A stretch of 64,000 nt of DNA from the NCBI RefSeq assembly GCF_016411825.1, contig NZ_JAEKMH010000001.1, positions 1,116,001-1,180,000 on the forward strand, given 5' to 3'. The DNA comes from Devosia sediminis. GTDB lineage: Bacteria; Pseudomonadota; Alphaproteobacteria; Rhizobiales; Devosiaceae. The notes beneath the pieces were generated by a model. That model did not search any database, was not told where the DNA came from, and saw only the letters and a program-made list of their open reading frames with translations. Below, one piece after another: positions 7,856 to 15,374 of this stretch. Both the position numbers and the translations under genes were made by a program. Position 1 is the first letter of the stretch; every line of letters starts with the position of its first letter.

Positions 7856-9214
7856 TCAAGCGCACATCGGGGCCGGTTCGGCCGGGCCGAGGTCGCCGCC
7901 GAAGATCGACGGATCGTAGGCCACGGTTTCGCGGTCGATTTCCTGCACCACGTTGAGCACGTCGTATTCGCTGGTCGGGCTTTCATTGCCCTGCACAACG
8001 AGAACCGACTTGATGCACTGGTGATCTTCGGCGCGGTAGAGCGTCTTGCCGTTGCCCATGCCGTCGAACTCGTGACCTTCCAGCGCCTTGATGACTTCGG
8101 GCGGGTAGAAGGTGCCGGCGCGTTCGCAGGCATCTGCGTAAAGCAGAGCCTGGACATAGGCGGTGTGGGCGGCCTGCGACGGCGGCGAGCCATAGGCGGC
8201 GCCGAACGATTTCGTGAAGGCAATGGAGCCCGGATCCTGGAGGTTCCAGTGCCAGTTGGAGGTGCCGAAGATACCCTTGACGCTTTCGCCGGCACCCTTG
8301 GCCATGAGCTCGGAGATGAGCGGGGTGACGATCTGGAAGTCCTTGCCGTTGGCCTGGCGGTCACGCATGCCGAACTGCACGGCCTGGGTGAGCGAATTCA
8401 CCATGTCGAGGCCGTAGTGGTTGAGGATCAGCACGTCGGCGCCGGAATTGAGGATCGGCGTCAAGTACTGCGAGTAGTCGGTGGCGCCGAGCGGGGTGCG
8501 CACGGCGGCAACGGTTTCCCAACCGAGGGCTTCGGTCGCCGCCTTGATCGATTCTTCCTGGGTCCAGCCCCAGGTGTAGTCGGCGGTGAGGTGATAGGCG
8601 CGGCGATCATTGCCATAGGACTGGCCGAGCACCGGCGCGAGGCCGATACCGGACTGGTAGGCATTGAAGAAGTGGCGGAAGCCGTAGCGGCGCTTGTCCT
8701 TGCCCGTGGTGTCGTTGGAATGGGTGAGGCCCGCCATGAAGATGACGCCCATTTCCTGGCAGAGACCCTGCACAGCGATGGCTTCGCCAGAGGACGAACC
8801 GCCGGTGATCATGATGGCGCCATCGCGCTCGATCATGCGGGTGGCGCCGGCGCGGGCCACGTCGGACTTGGTCTGGCTGTCGGACGAGACGTAGACGACC
8901 TTCTTGCCCAGGATGCCGTTACCCTTGAGGGCGGACGGGGCGAGGACGTTGAGCAGGCCGCCGTCGCCTTCACCATTGAGGTGGGCGATCGCCAGTTCAT
9001 AAGCCTTCTGCTCGTCGGCGCCTTCTTCGGCATAGGTGCCGGTCAGGGGCAGGTTGAGGCCAAAGGTGACAGTGTCCCCAGTGGGATTGTTGCAGAACTC
9101 CTGCGCCCAGGCGCCCTTGGTGAACATCATGGGCGCAACGCCCGTGCCGATAATGCCGGCCATGCCGGTCTGCAGAACCCTGCGGCGGGTGAGCCCGCGC
9201 GTCAAAAGTGTCAT
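7856..9214 (-). CDS. Periplasmic substrate-binding protein, LivK/HAAT superfamily, Tat-exported
   Basis: 452 residues from an ATG with a very good AAGGAGGAGA ribosome site. The N-terminus carries a twin-arginine signal (LTRRRVLQTGMAG, then a hydrophobic run ending near AWA). The mature part opens with VTFGLNLPLTGTYAEEG, characteristic of type I periplasmic binding proteins for amino acids, amides and urea. It lies at the head of the livHMGF-like operon and should deliver the ligand to that permease. It is longer than typical LivK and has a distinctive C-terminal half (TLYRAEDHQCIKSVLVVQG). The ligand cannot be assigned. The nearby but convergent pxp operon makes 5-oxoproline or glutamate-related compounds worth testing. 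Confidence 0.85.
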   Translation of the reverse strand: MTLLTRGLTRRRVLQTGMAGIIGTGVAPMMFTKGAWAQEFCNNPTGDTVTFGLNLPLTGTYAEEGADEQKAYELAIAHLNGEGDGGLLNVLAPSALKGNGILGKKVVYVSSDSQTKSDVARAGATRMIERDGAIMITGGSSSGEAIAVQGLCQEMGVIFMAGLTHSNDTTGKDKRRYGFRHFFNAYQSGIGLAPVLGQSYGNDRRAYHLTADYTWGWTQEESIKAATEALGWETVAAVRTPLGATDYSQYLTPILNSGADVLILNHYGLDMVNSLTQAVQFGMRDRQANGKDFQIVTPLISELMAKGAGESVKGIFGTSNWHWNLQDPGSIAFTKSFGAAYGSPPSQAAHTAYVQALLYADACERAGTFYPPEVIKALEGHEFDGMGNGKTLYRAEDHQCIKSVLVVQGNESPTSEYDVLNVVQEIDRETVAYDPSIFGGDLGPAEPAPMCA

Positions 9215-9406
9215 TGATCTCCTCCTTGAGGCGCGGGGCGACCGATACATTGCCGGTCACTCACCACGCCTGCCCAGTATTCGACACATTTGAAAATGAC
9301 GGCAATAGGCCGTTGTAAACACTGGCGTAATTTGTCGATTGTTGATCTGCGCCCTATCGCTTATTGTAAATTCGTTGACAGGCGACGCGTCGAGGAGGGG
9401 AGACCC
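9215..9406. promoter_or_regulatory. Divergent control region between the transporter operon and the XRE regulator
   Basis: This 192-base gap separates divergent genes. It is AT-richer than its surroundings (9285-9375) and holds two direct copies of TTGTAAA (9313-9319 and 9364-9370). The second lies just before TTGACA at 9375-9380. The repeated heptamers could be operator half-sites for the adjacent XRE regulator, since regulators of this family often control their own promoter. No match to a named operator is claimed. Confidence 0.4.
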
Positions 9407-11029
9407 ATGCGTGCACCGATCGGTTTTCGGATCAGCAACAGACGGAAATCCCTAAGGATTTCGCAGGCGGCGCTGGCCCGCCTCGTCGGTATATCGCCGA
9501 GCTACCTGAACCTCATCGAGAACAACAAACGCGACATCGGCGGGGCGCTCCTGCAGCGCGTGGCGCTGCATCTGGACATCGGCATCGACGATCTCACTGG
9601 CAATGCCGAACAGAAGCTGCTGCAGGACCTGGAAGAGGCCTATGCCGATCCGATGGTCGAGTCGTTGCCCTTCCAGGCCGACGAGCGGCGCCAGATGGTG
9701 GCACAGTATCCCGCCAGCGCCGCCGCCATGGCACGGCTGCATCGCGCCTATGCCGACGCCGTGGCCAATGCCGATGCCTATGCCGACCGGCTGCGGTCCG
9801 ATCCCATGCTGGGGCAGATGCTGCACCAGATTCTCTCCGGTATCACCGCCGTGCGTTCGAGCGCTGAAATCCTCGAGGACGTGCCTGACCTCGATGACAG
9901 CGAGAAGCAGAAATTCGTCGGCGCCATCGGTCGCGAGGCGCGGGTGTTGAGCGATGTGGTGCGCAGCCTCATCGGGCAGTTCGAAAGCACCAGCCAGACC
10001 GCCAGCCGCATGTCGGCGCTGCGCGAAATCGACGATCTCATCATCGAGCACCGCAACTACTTTCCCGAACTGGAAGGGACAGCGGTGCAGATCCGGGCGG
10101 AAGTCGAGCGGCAGGGCCGGTTCGACCTCGCGACCCTGACCCAGTATCTCGAGGAGCGGTTCGGCGTGACCGTGCGGATCGGCGGGCGACCCGACCTGCC
10201 GGATTTTCCGGGGCAGTACCGGTTTCAGCGCGACGAGCGGGTGATGTGGTTCCAGGGCACCACGACGCAGGCGACACGGCTGTTCCAGATGGCACGGCTG
10301 CTTGGCGAGCTGACGGCGCCAGACGTGCTGCGGCAGACGCTTGATGGCGCGGTGCTCACCTCGCCGACAGCGCGCCGGCTGGCGGCGCGCGCCATGGGAT
10401 CCTACCTCGCCGGGGCGATGGTCTTTCCCTATTCGCAATTCCTGGCCCAGGCCGAGGCATCGGCATACGACATCGACCAGTTGCGCCAGGCCTTCAACGG
10501 CAGCGTCGAGCAGGTGGCGCATCGCCTCGTGTCGCTGCGCAGGCCGGGCGAGGAGGGTATTCCCTTCGGCTTCCTGCGCTCAGACCCCGCAGGACGGCTG
10601 ACCAAGCATTTTCCACTGCCGGGCCTCCTGCTGCCCAATGCCGGCCATGCCTGCCCGCTTTGGGCGATCTATGGCGCGTTCCGGCAGCCGGACACGCTGT
10701 TGCGCCAGGTGGTGCGGTTCTCGGACGGGTCGCGCTACCTCTTCCTGGCAAGGACACTGCAGCACCGGCCGAACTCCTATCGCGACCAGCCGACGGTGAT
10801 TTCGGTGATGCTGGCCTGCGACGTGCTCCACGCCGATCGCACCGTCTATGGCGCGGGGCTCAATCTCTCGGACCAGAGCGCCGACGTGCCTGTGGGGCCC
10901 AGCTGCCGGTTGTGCCCGCGACGGGATTGTTCGGCACGCCAGGAGGAGATGCTGGGGCCTGGCGGACAGCGTTCGGTGACGCGCCTGCCGTTGATCCCGC
11001 AAGAATTCGGCCTTGGCGAAAACGGCTGA
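9407..11029 (+). CDS. ScfR/RamB-like XRE regulator with an inserted DHp-like helical segment
   Basis: 540 residues; the ATG at 9407 follows a GAGGAGGGG ribosome site. Residues about 8-62 form an XRE helix-turn-helix (ISQAALARLVGISPSYLNLI). The C-terminal half matches the short-chain acyl-CoA regulator family: an IrrE/peptidase-like domain (about 225-380) in which the HExxH-type metal motif is not conserved, then a DUF2083-like domain with clustered cysteines (CRLCPRRDC, C500/C503/C508). Between them, residues about 134-195 look like the dimerisation/phospho-acceptor helices of a histidine kinase, including a histidine at 140. This insertion makes the protein longer than simple ScfR-type regulators. 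Together with the signalling genes downstream it probably controls carboxylate or short-chain fatty acid use. Confidence 0.8.
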   Translation: MRAPIGFRISNRRKSLRISQAALARLVGISPSYLNLIENNKRDIGGALLQRVALHLDIGIDDLTGNAEQKLLQDLEEAYADPMVESLPFQADERRQMVAQYPASAAAMARLHRAYADAVANADAYADRLRSDPMLGQMLHQILSGITAVRSSAEILEDVPDLDDSEKQKFVGAIGREARVLSDVVRSLIGQFESTSQTASRMSALREIDDLIIEHRNYFPELEGTAVQIRAEVERQGRFDLATLTQYLEERFGVTVRIGGRPDLPDFPGQYRFQRDERVMWFQGTTTQATRLFQMARLLGELTAPDVLRQTLDGAVLTSPTARRLAARAMGSYLAGAMVFPYSQFLAQAEASAYDIDQLRQAFNGSVEQVAHRLVSLRRPGEEGIPFGFLRSDPAGRLTKHFPLPGLLLPNAGHACPLWAIYGAFRQPDTLLRQVVRFSDGSRYLFLARTLQHRPNSYRDQPTVISVMLACDVLHADRTVYGAGLNLSDQSADVPVGPSCRLCPRRDCSARQEEMLGPGGQRSVTRLPLIPQEFGLGENG

Positions 11030-11043
11030 TTGCACTCGGTCCT

Positions 11044-11135
11044 GGTCTTGTCGCGTTTTCCGAGCCGCAAGACCGTTGCCACTTTTGCTGGAAAACGCTC
11101 TAGTGGGAAAGTTCGCGGTGGGGAGACCGCGAACT
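11044..11135 (+). promoter_or_regulatory. Structured RNA linker before the receiver gene
   Basis: The 119-base gap between the XRE regulator and the receiver gene contains three perfect inverted repeats. Arms 11044-11050 and 11068-11074 pair over 7 bases. Arms 11053-11061 and 11090-11098 pair over 9 bases, and the first of these lies in the loop of the previous stem, so the two are mutually exclusive or form a pseudoknot. Arms 11110-11119 and 11126-11135 pair over 10 bases and end two bases before the first possible TTG start. No T-run follows the last hairpin, so translational control fits better than termination. Confidence 0.45.
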
Positions 11136-11148
11136 ATTGGGGGGAAAT

Positions 11149-11532
11149 TTGGCCGTCGATGTTTTGATCGCCGAAGATGAGCCAAGCATTCTGGAGTCGC
11201 TGGACTTCATCCTGCGCCGCGCAGGATGGAGCATCGATTCAGCGACCGATGGCGAGGCCGTGCTGGAAAAAGTGCGGCGCAGCCGGCCGCGGGTGCTGGT
11301 GCTCGATGTGATGCTGCCGCGGCGCAGCGGCTTTGACGTGCTCAAGACGCTGCGCGCCGATGGCGAAACCAAGGACCTGCCGGTGCTGATCCTGACCGCC
11401 AAGGGCCAGCAGCAGGATCGGCGCATCGCCGAGGAGCTGGGCGCTGACGGGTTCGTCACAAAGCCCTATTCCAATGCCGAGGTGGTGGGAGCAGTGCGGC
11501 AACTGCTGGGTGAAGATGGCGGACCGGCGTAG
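11149..11532 (+). CDS. Receiver-only (CheY-like) response regulator
   Basis: 127 residues made only of a receiver domain. The acidic pocket is AEDEP near residue 10, the phospho-acceptor is D53 in VLVLDVMLP, the conserved threonine is in LILTAKG and the lysine in VTKPY. There is no DNA-binding or enzymatic output domain. The TTG at 11149 is chosen because a GGGGGGAAA ribosome site precedes it; a TTG at 11137 would add four residues. Its end overlaps the next gene by 17 bases, and the kinase follows, so it is very likely the partner of that kinase. Unlike CrbR, which pairs with a similar symporter-kinase and has a LuxR-type output, it must act through another protein. Confidence 0.88.
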   Translation: MAVDVLIAEDEPSILESLDFILRRAGWSIDSATDGEAVLEKVRRSRPRVLVLDVMLPRRSGFDVLKTLRADGETKDLPVLILTAKGQQQDRRIAEELGADGFVTKPYSNAEVVGAVRQLLGEDGGPA

Positions 11533-11749
11533 GGTCGTCGGCGGCATGCTGGTGCTGACGGTGGCGGGTTTCCTGCTGCTGGTGCCACCGCTGGTGCAGC
11601 TCTTCAACCACCCGGTGATGTTCCTCGGCGTGCCCCAAATCGTGGTGTATCTGTTCGGGGTCTGGCTGGCGCTGATCCTCGGGACCGTGGCGCTGACCCG
11701 ACACCTCCAGGCGGACCAGATCGACCCCGCCGAAGACGGTGACACCTGA
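11516..11749 (+). CDS. Small two-helix membrane protein linked to the symporter-kinase
   Basis: 77 residues with two predicted membrane helices (about 8-28 and 38-62), a basic start (MADRRR) and an acidic tail. Its start lies inside the receiver gene and its TGA overlaps the ATG of the symporter-kinase (TGATG), so the three are translationally coupled. Small two-helix proteins of the DUF3311/DUF485/DUF4212 kind commonly precede SLC5 symporters and are regarded as accessory subunits. The LLLVPPLVQLFNHP and FLGVPQIVVYLFGVW blocks resemble the first of these. The family assignment is tentative. Confidence 0.7.
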   Translation: MADRRRVVGGMLVLTVAGFLLLVPPLVQLFNHPVMFLGVPQIVVYLFGVWLALILGTVALTRHLQADQIDPAEDGDT

Positions 11750-14466
11750 TGCTGTCCGCCGATTTCGTCATCGCCACGTCAGTCGCCTATGTTGGCCTCC
11801 TGTTCGTGCTCGCTTATTTCGGCGATCGGCGGGCGCGGCGCAACAAGCGCAGCTGGCTGCACTCGCCGGCTGTCTACACCCTCTCCATTTCGGTCTATTG
11901 CACCAGTTGGACCTTCTACGGCGCCGTGGGCAATGCGGCGCGTAGCGGCCTTGAGTTCCTCACTATCTATCTCGGGCCGACCTTGGTCTTCGTGGGCTGG
12001 TATTTCTTGCTCAGGAGACTGGTGCGCATCAGCCACCTGCACCGCATCACCTCGGTGGCGGATCTCTTGTCGTCGCGCTTCGGCAAATCGAGCCGGTTGG
12101 GCGTGCTCGTGACCTGCATCGCGGTGATCGGCATTGCGCCCTATATCGCGCTGCAGCTCAAGGCCGTGACATCGTCCATCCAGGCTGTGGCTGGTGCATC
12201 AGAATTCGGGCGGGGAAGCCTGACAGGCATTGACGATGTGGGCCTGGCGCTTGGCGTGGCGGCAGCCATGGCGCTGTTCACGATCCTCTTCGGAACGCGC
12301 CACGTCGATGCCAAGGAGCAGCATCACGGCGTGGTCGCGGCCATTGCTTTCGAGGCGGTGGTAAAGCTGGCGGCGCTGGTCGCGGTGGGGGTGTTCGTCG
12401 TCTATATCGGCGGCGGGCTCGAGGCGATCTTCACCCGGGCCAGCGACATGGGCATCGTGGTGGATACATCGGTGGCCTTTGACAGCCGCTGGATAACCAC
12501 GCTGGTGCTCTCCATTGCCGCGATCGTCTGCCTGCCGCGCCAGTTCCAGGTGACTGTGGTGGAGAATTCCGACGAGAACCACCTTCGCGTCGCCGGCTGG
12601 GCTTTTCCCGCCTACATGATGGCGATGAGCATCTTCATCCTGCCCATCGCCGTCTACGGGCTGACGGTGATGCCGGCTGGATCGAACCCCGACATGTTCG
12701 CGCTGACCCTGCCGTTGGCGGCCGGGCAAAACGGGCTGGCGCTGTTTGCCTTTATCGGGGGCTTTTCGTCAGCGACATCGATGATTATCCTCGAATCCAT
12801 CGCGCTCTCGATCATGGTCTCGAACCACATCATCATGCCGCTGGTGCTGCGCTTCAGTACCTCGGAATTGTCGGCGGACGGGCAAGGGGTGAGCCGGCTG
12901 CTCCTGGTGGCGCGGCGCTTTTCCATCGTGCTGATCCTGTCACTGGGATTTTTCTACTTCTTCTTCACACGCGATTCCGACGCGCTGGCACCGATCGGGC
13001 TGATCTCCTTCACCGCCATCGCGCAGTTCTTTCCAGCGCTGCTGGCCGCCATTTTCTGGAAGGATGCCTCGCTCAAGGCGGTAACTGCTGCGATCCTCGC
13101 CGGCTTTGCCGTCTGGGCATGGTGCTGCTTCCTGCCCTCGTTCGAGTCGGTGTCGGAATCGGTAGCGACGCTGTTACAGTTCGGCCCCTGGGGCATCGGT
13201 TGGCTGCGACCGGAAGCAATGTTCGGGCTGGAGGGCTGGGACCCGCTTACCCACGCGGCGTTCTGGAGCCTTTCCATCAACGTGGTCATCCTGACCATCG
13301 GCTCGCTGCTGACCAATCCGTCGGCGCTGGAGCGCATCCAGGCGACGGCCTTCGTGGACGTCTTCCGCCGCAGTGGGTTGCCGCAGGGCAATTTTGTGCG
13401 TGGCTCGGCGACCGCCAATGACCTGTTTTTCGTGGCCGAGCGCGTGCTGGGCGAGAAGCGGGCTGCGGCCTTGTTCGAAACGGCGGCGCGGGAGCGGGGG
13501 GTCGATCCGGCGGTGTTGGAGCCGACGCCCGATTTCATCGCCCGCCTGGAGCGCGAGCTTGCCGGTTCCATCGGCGCGGCTTCGGCGCATGTGATGCTCT
13601 CGAAGGTGGTGGCTGGCGGCGACGTGTCGCTGGAGGAAATGATGCAGATGGCCGACGAGACGCAGCAGGCCATCGAATATTCGCAGGAGCTGGAGCGGAC
13701 CTCGGCCGAGCTGCGGCTGACGGCGCGTAAGCTCGAGGACGCCAATGCGCAACTGCGCGAACTCGACAGCCAGAAGGATGAATTCCTGAGCCAGGTGAGC
13801 CACGAAGTGCGCACGCCGATGACCTCCATCCGATCGTTCTCGGAAATCCTCATGGAGCCCGGTGATCTCAATGACAGCCAGCGGCGGCGGTTCGTCTCGA
13901 CCATCCACCAGGAGAGCCTGCGGCTGACAAAGCTGCTCGACGAAATCCTCGACCTCAGCGCCCTCGAGCGTGGCGAGCGGAACTGGCGCAATGTGCCTGT
14001 GGATGCCGAGGCGGCGCTGGACCAGGCGATTGCCGTCTGTGACGCGCTGCTGCGGCAGAGGGGCATGCGCGTGGAGTTCGGCGAGCGGGCGCGGGCCACG
14101 ATGGTGGAGGGTGACGGCGACCGGCTGTGCCAGGTGTTCATCAACCTCATCTCCAATGCGGTCAAATACAACGATGCCGACAATCCGGTGGTGAAAATCA
14201 CCTCGGGAGTGAAGTCGGGCCAGTTCGTAGTCGATGTCGCGGACAATGGCCCAGGCATTTCCAAGGGCGACCGGAAGCTGATCTTCGAGAAGTTCTGGCG
14301 GGGCGTGGAGGGCGGCGGCGACCAGGGTGGGGCAGGCCTCGGCCTCGCCATCAGCCGGCAGATCGTGGCCCGGATGAACGGTTCGCTGGAGCTCGTGCCG
14401 GGCCCGCTGCCGGGCGCCTGTTTCCGGGTGCGGCTGCCGGTGGTCAAGCAGGTCGCGCCGGCTTAG
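11749..14466 (+). CDS. SLC5 (PutP-like) symporter fused to a sensor histidine kinase (CrbS/CbrA type)
   Basis: 905 residues. The first 500 or so form a sodium/solute symporter-like domain with about 13 membrane helices (RRLVRISHLHRITSVADLLS and FGTRHVDAKEQHHGVVAAIA are recognisable blocks). A coiled linker (about 630-675) leads to a HisKA domain with the phospho-acceptor H685 in SHEVRTPMTSI, then a HATPase domain with N-box INLISNAVKYN, G1 DVADNGPGIS and G2 GGAGLGLAIS. No receiver or PAS domain is evident. In known relatives (CrbS, CbrA) the symporter part senses or transports acetate or histidine. The ligand here is unknown, but pairing with an ScfR-like regulator suggests a short carboxylate. 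Confidence 0.9.
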   Translation: MLSADFVIATSVAYVGLLFVLAYFGDRRARRNKRSWLHSPAVYTLSISVYCTSWTFYGAVGNAARSGLEFLTIYLGPTLVFVGWYFLLRRLVRISHLHRITSVADLLSSRFGKSSRLGVLVTCIAVIGIAPYIALQLKAVTSSIQAVAGASEFGRGSLTGIDDVGLALGVAAAMALFTILFGTRHVDAKEQHHGVVAAIAFEAVVKLAALVAVGVFVVYIGGGLEAIFTRASDMGIVVDTSVAFDSRWITTLVLSIAAIVCLPRQFQVTVVENSDENHLRVAGWAFPAYMMAMSIFILPIAVYGLTVMPAGSNPDMFALTLPLAAGQNGLALFAFIGGFSSATSMIILESIALSIMVSNHIIMPLVLRFSTSELSADGQGVSRLLLVARRFSIVLILSLGFFYFFFTRDSDALAPIGLISFTAIAQFFPALLAAIFWKDASLKAVTAAILAGFAVWAWCCFLPSFESVSESVATLLQFGPWGIGWLRPEAMFGLEGWDPLTHAAFWSLSINVVILTIGSLLTNPSALERIQATAFVDVFRRSGLPQGNFVRGSATANDLFFVAERVLGEKRAAALFETAARERGVDPAVLEPTPDFIARLERELAGSIGAASAHVMLSKVVAGGDVSLEEMMQMADETQQAIEYSQELERTSAELRLTARKLEDANAQLRELDSQKDEFLSQVSHEVRTPMTSIRSFSEILMEPGDLNDSQRRRFVSTIHQESLRLTKLLDEILDLSALERGERNWRNVPVDAEAALDQAIAVCDALLRQRGMRVEFGERARATMVEGDGDRLCQVFINLISNAVKYNDADNPVVKITSGVKSGQFVVDVADNGPGISKGDRKLIFEKFWRGVEGGGDQGGAGLGLAISRQIVARMNGSLELVPGPLPGACFRVRLPVVKQVAPA

Positions 14467-14468
14467 CT

Positions 14469-15287
14469 TCAGCCCTCGCCTTCATCGGGAATGTTGAGCA
14501 GGTGGCCGCAGGCCTTGCAGTGGACGGCGTCGTGGTCATGACGAGTGAGCCCGCATTGTGGGCAAGGGAAATGCACCTTGATCGGGCGGAAGACGAGCTG
14601 CGCCAGACGGACGAACAGCGAAATGCCGATGATCATCACCACCACCGACGTCAGCTTGCCAAAGGTGCCCGGCAGCACGATGTCGCCAAAGCCGGTGGTC
14701 GTCATGGTGGTGACGGTGAAGTAGAGCGCGTCGACATAGCCCTCGATGCCGGCGTCGCGATCGATGAAGGCGGTATAGATGAAACCCGAGACGACGAAGA
14801 TGAAGACCAGGAGATTGATCGTCGCCTGGATCGTCTCGCGATAGGCTTTGAGGCCCCACTTGTTGAGATTGTGCCAGACGAGGCTGCTGCGGCTGAGGGT
14901 CCAGAGCCGGAGGATGCGCAGGAAGCCGAGGTTGAAGAACCAGGTAGGCAGCAAGAGCGTGATCAGGATGAAGATGTCGACGATAACAGGCATCTGGCCG
15001 AGCCAGCGCAACGGATGGTTCGAGGCGAGGCCCCGGGCAGCCAGATCGAGTGCCAGGATGGCTGCGATCGAATAGTCGATCCACAGGAAAACCTCGTCGT
15101 CCCGCAGGATCGGCGTGGCGATGAAGAAGGCGATGATCGCCAGATCGACGATGAGGATGAACGACTGGAAGCGCAGGGCGGCCGGCGTCTGACCGTGATA
15201 GAGGACGCGCAAATGCGACCGGAGCCGACCGAAGCCGCTCAGATCCTCGCCTTCAGGTGCTGCATCAGGTTTGCTGGTGTCGGCCAC
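14469..15287 (-). CDS. Voltage-gated-type potassium channel with C-terminal zinc ribbon
   Basis: 272 residues with six membrane segments. S4 is recognisable by spaced arginines (FLRILRLWTLSRSS). The pore helix and filter read YFTVTTMTTTGFGDIVL, so the filter is TGFGD instead of TGYGD. S6 (VVVMIIGISLFVRLAQLVF) follows. The cytoplasmic tail ends with a four-cysteine ribbon (CPQC ... CKAC, 11 residues between the pairs) and an acidic end. The gene converges on the symporter-kinase with only two bases between stop codons. It probably conducts potassium across the inner membrane; the ribbon may bind zinc and regulate gating or assembly. Confidence 0.85.
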   Translation of the reverse strand: MADTSKPDAAPEGEDLSGFGRLRSHLRVLYHGQTPAALRFQSFILIVDLAIIAFFIATPILRDDEVFLWIDYSIAAILALDLAARGLASNHPLRWLGQMPVIVDIFILITLLLPTWFFNLGFLRILRLWTLSRSSLVWHNLNKWGLKAYRETIQATINLLVFIFVVSGFIYTAFIDRDAGIEGYVDALYFTVTTMTTTGFGDIVLPGTFGKLTSVVVMIIGISLFVRLAQLVFRPIKVHFPCPQCGLTRHDHDAVHCKACGHLLNIPDEGEG

Positions 15288-15352
15288 GCGTATTCAACAC
15301 CATTGGGGCCAGCGCGGTTGCATTGCCATGCGACGCCTCGGCATGTGCAGAC

Positions 15353-15374
15353 GCCCTGATGCGGACATCAGGGC
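15353..15374 (-). terminator. Hairpin at the end of the FecR-domain gene
   Basis: Nine-base perfect arms (15353-15361 and 15366-15374) with a four-base loop overlap the stop codon of the minus-strand gene. No T-tract follows, so it may be a mRNA-end stabiliser and not a true intrinsic terminator. Confidence 0.4.

Noticed and set aside
9290-9406. An upstream extension of the XRE regulator by 39 residues
   Set aside because: The added sequence lies in the AT-rich promoter region and has no ribosome site, while the ATG at 9407 has a strong one and matches the usual start of the family.
12954-14447. A long serine/arginine-rich frame opposite the symporter-kinase
   Set aside because: Composition is typical of antisense frames of GC-rich genes and the kinase motifs on the plus strand are clear.
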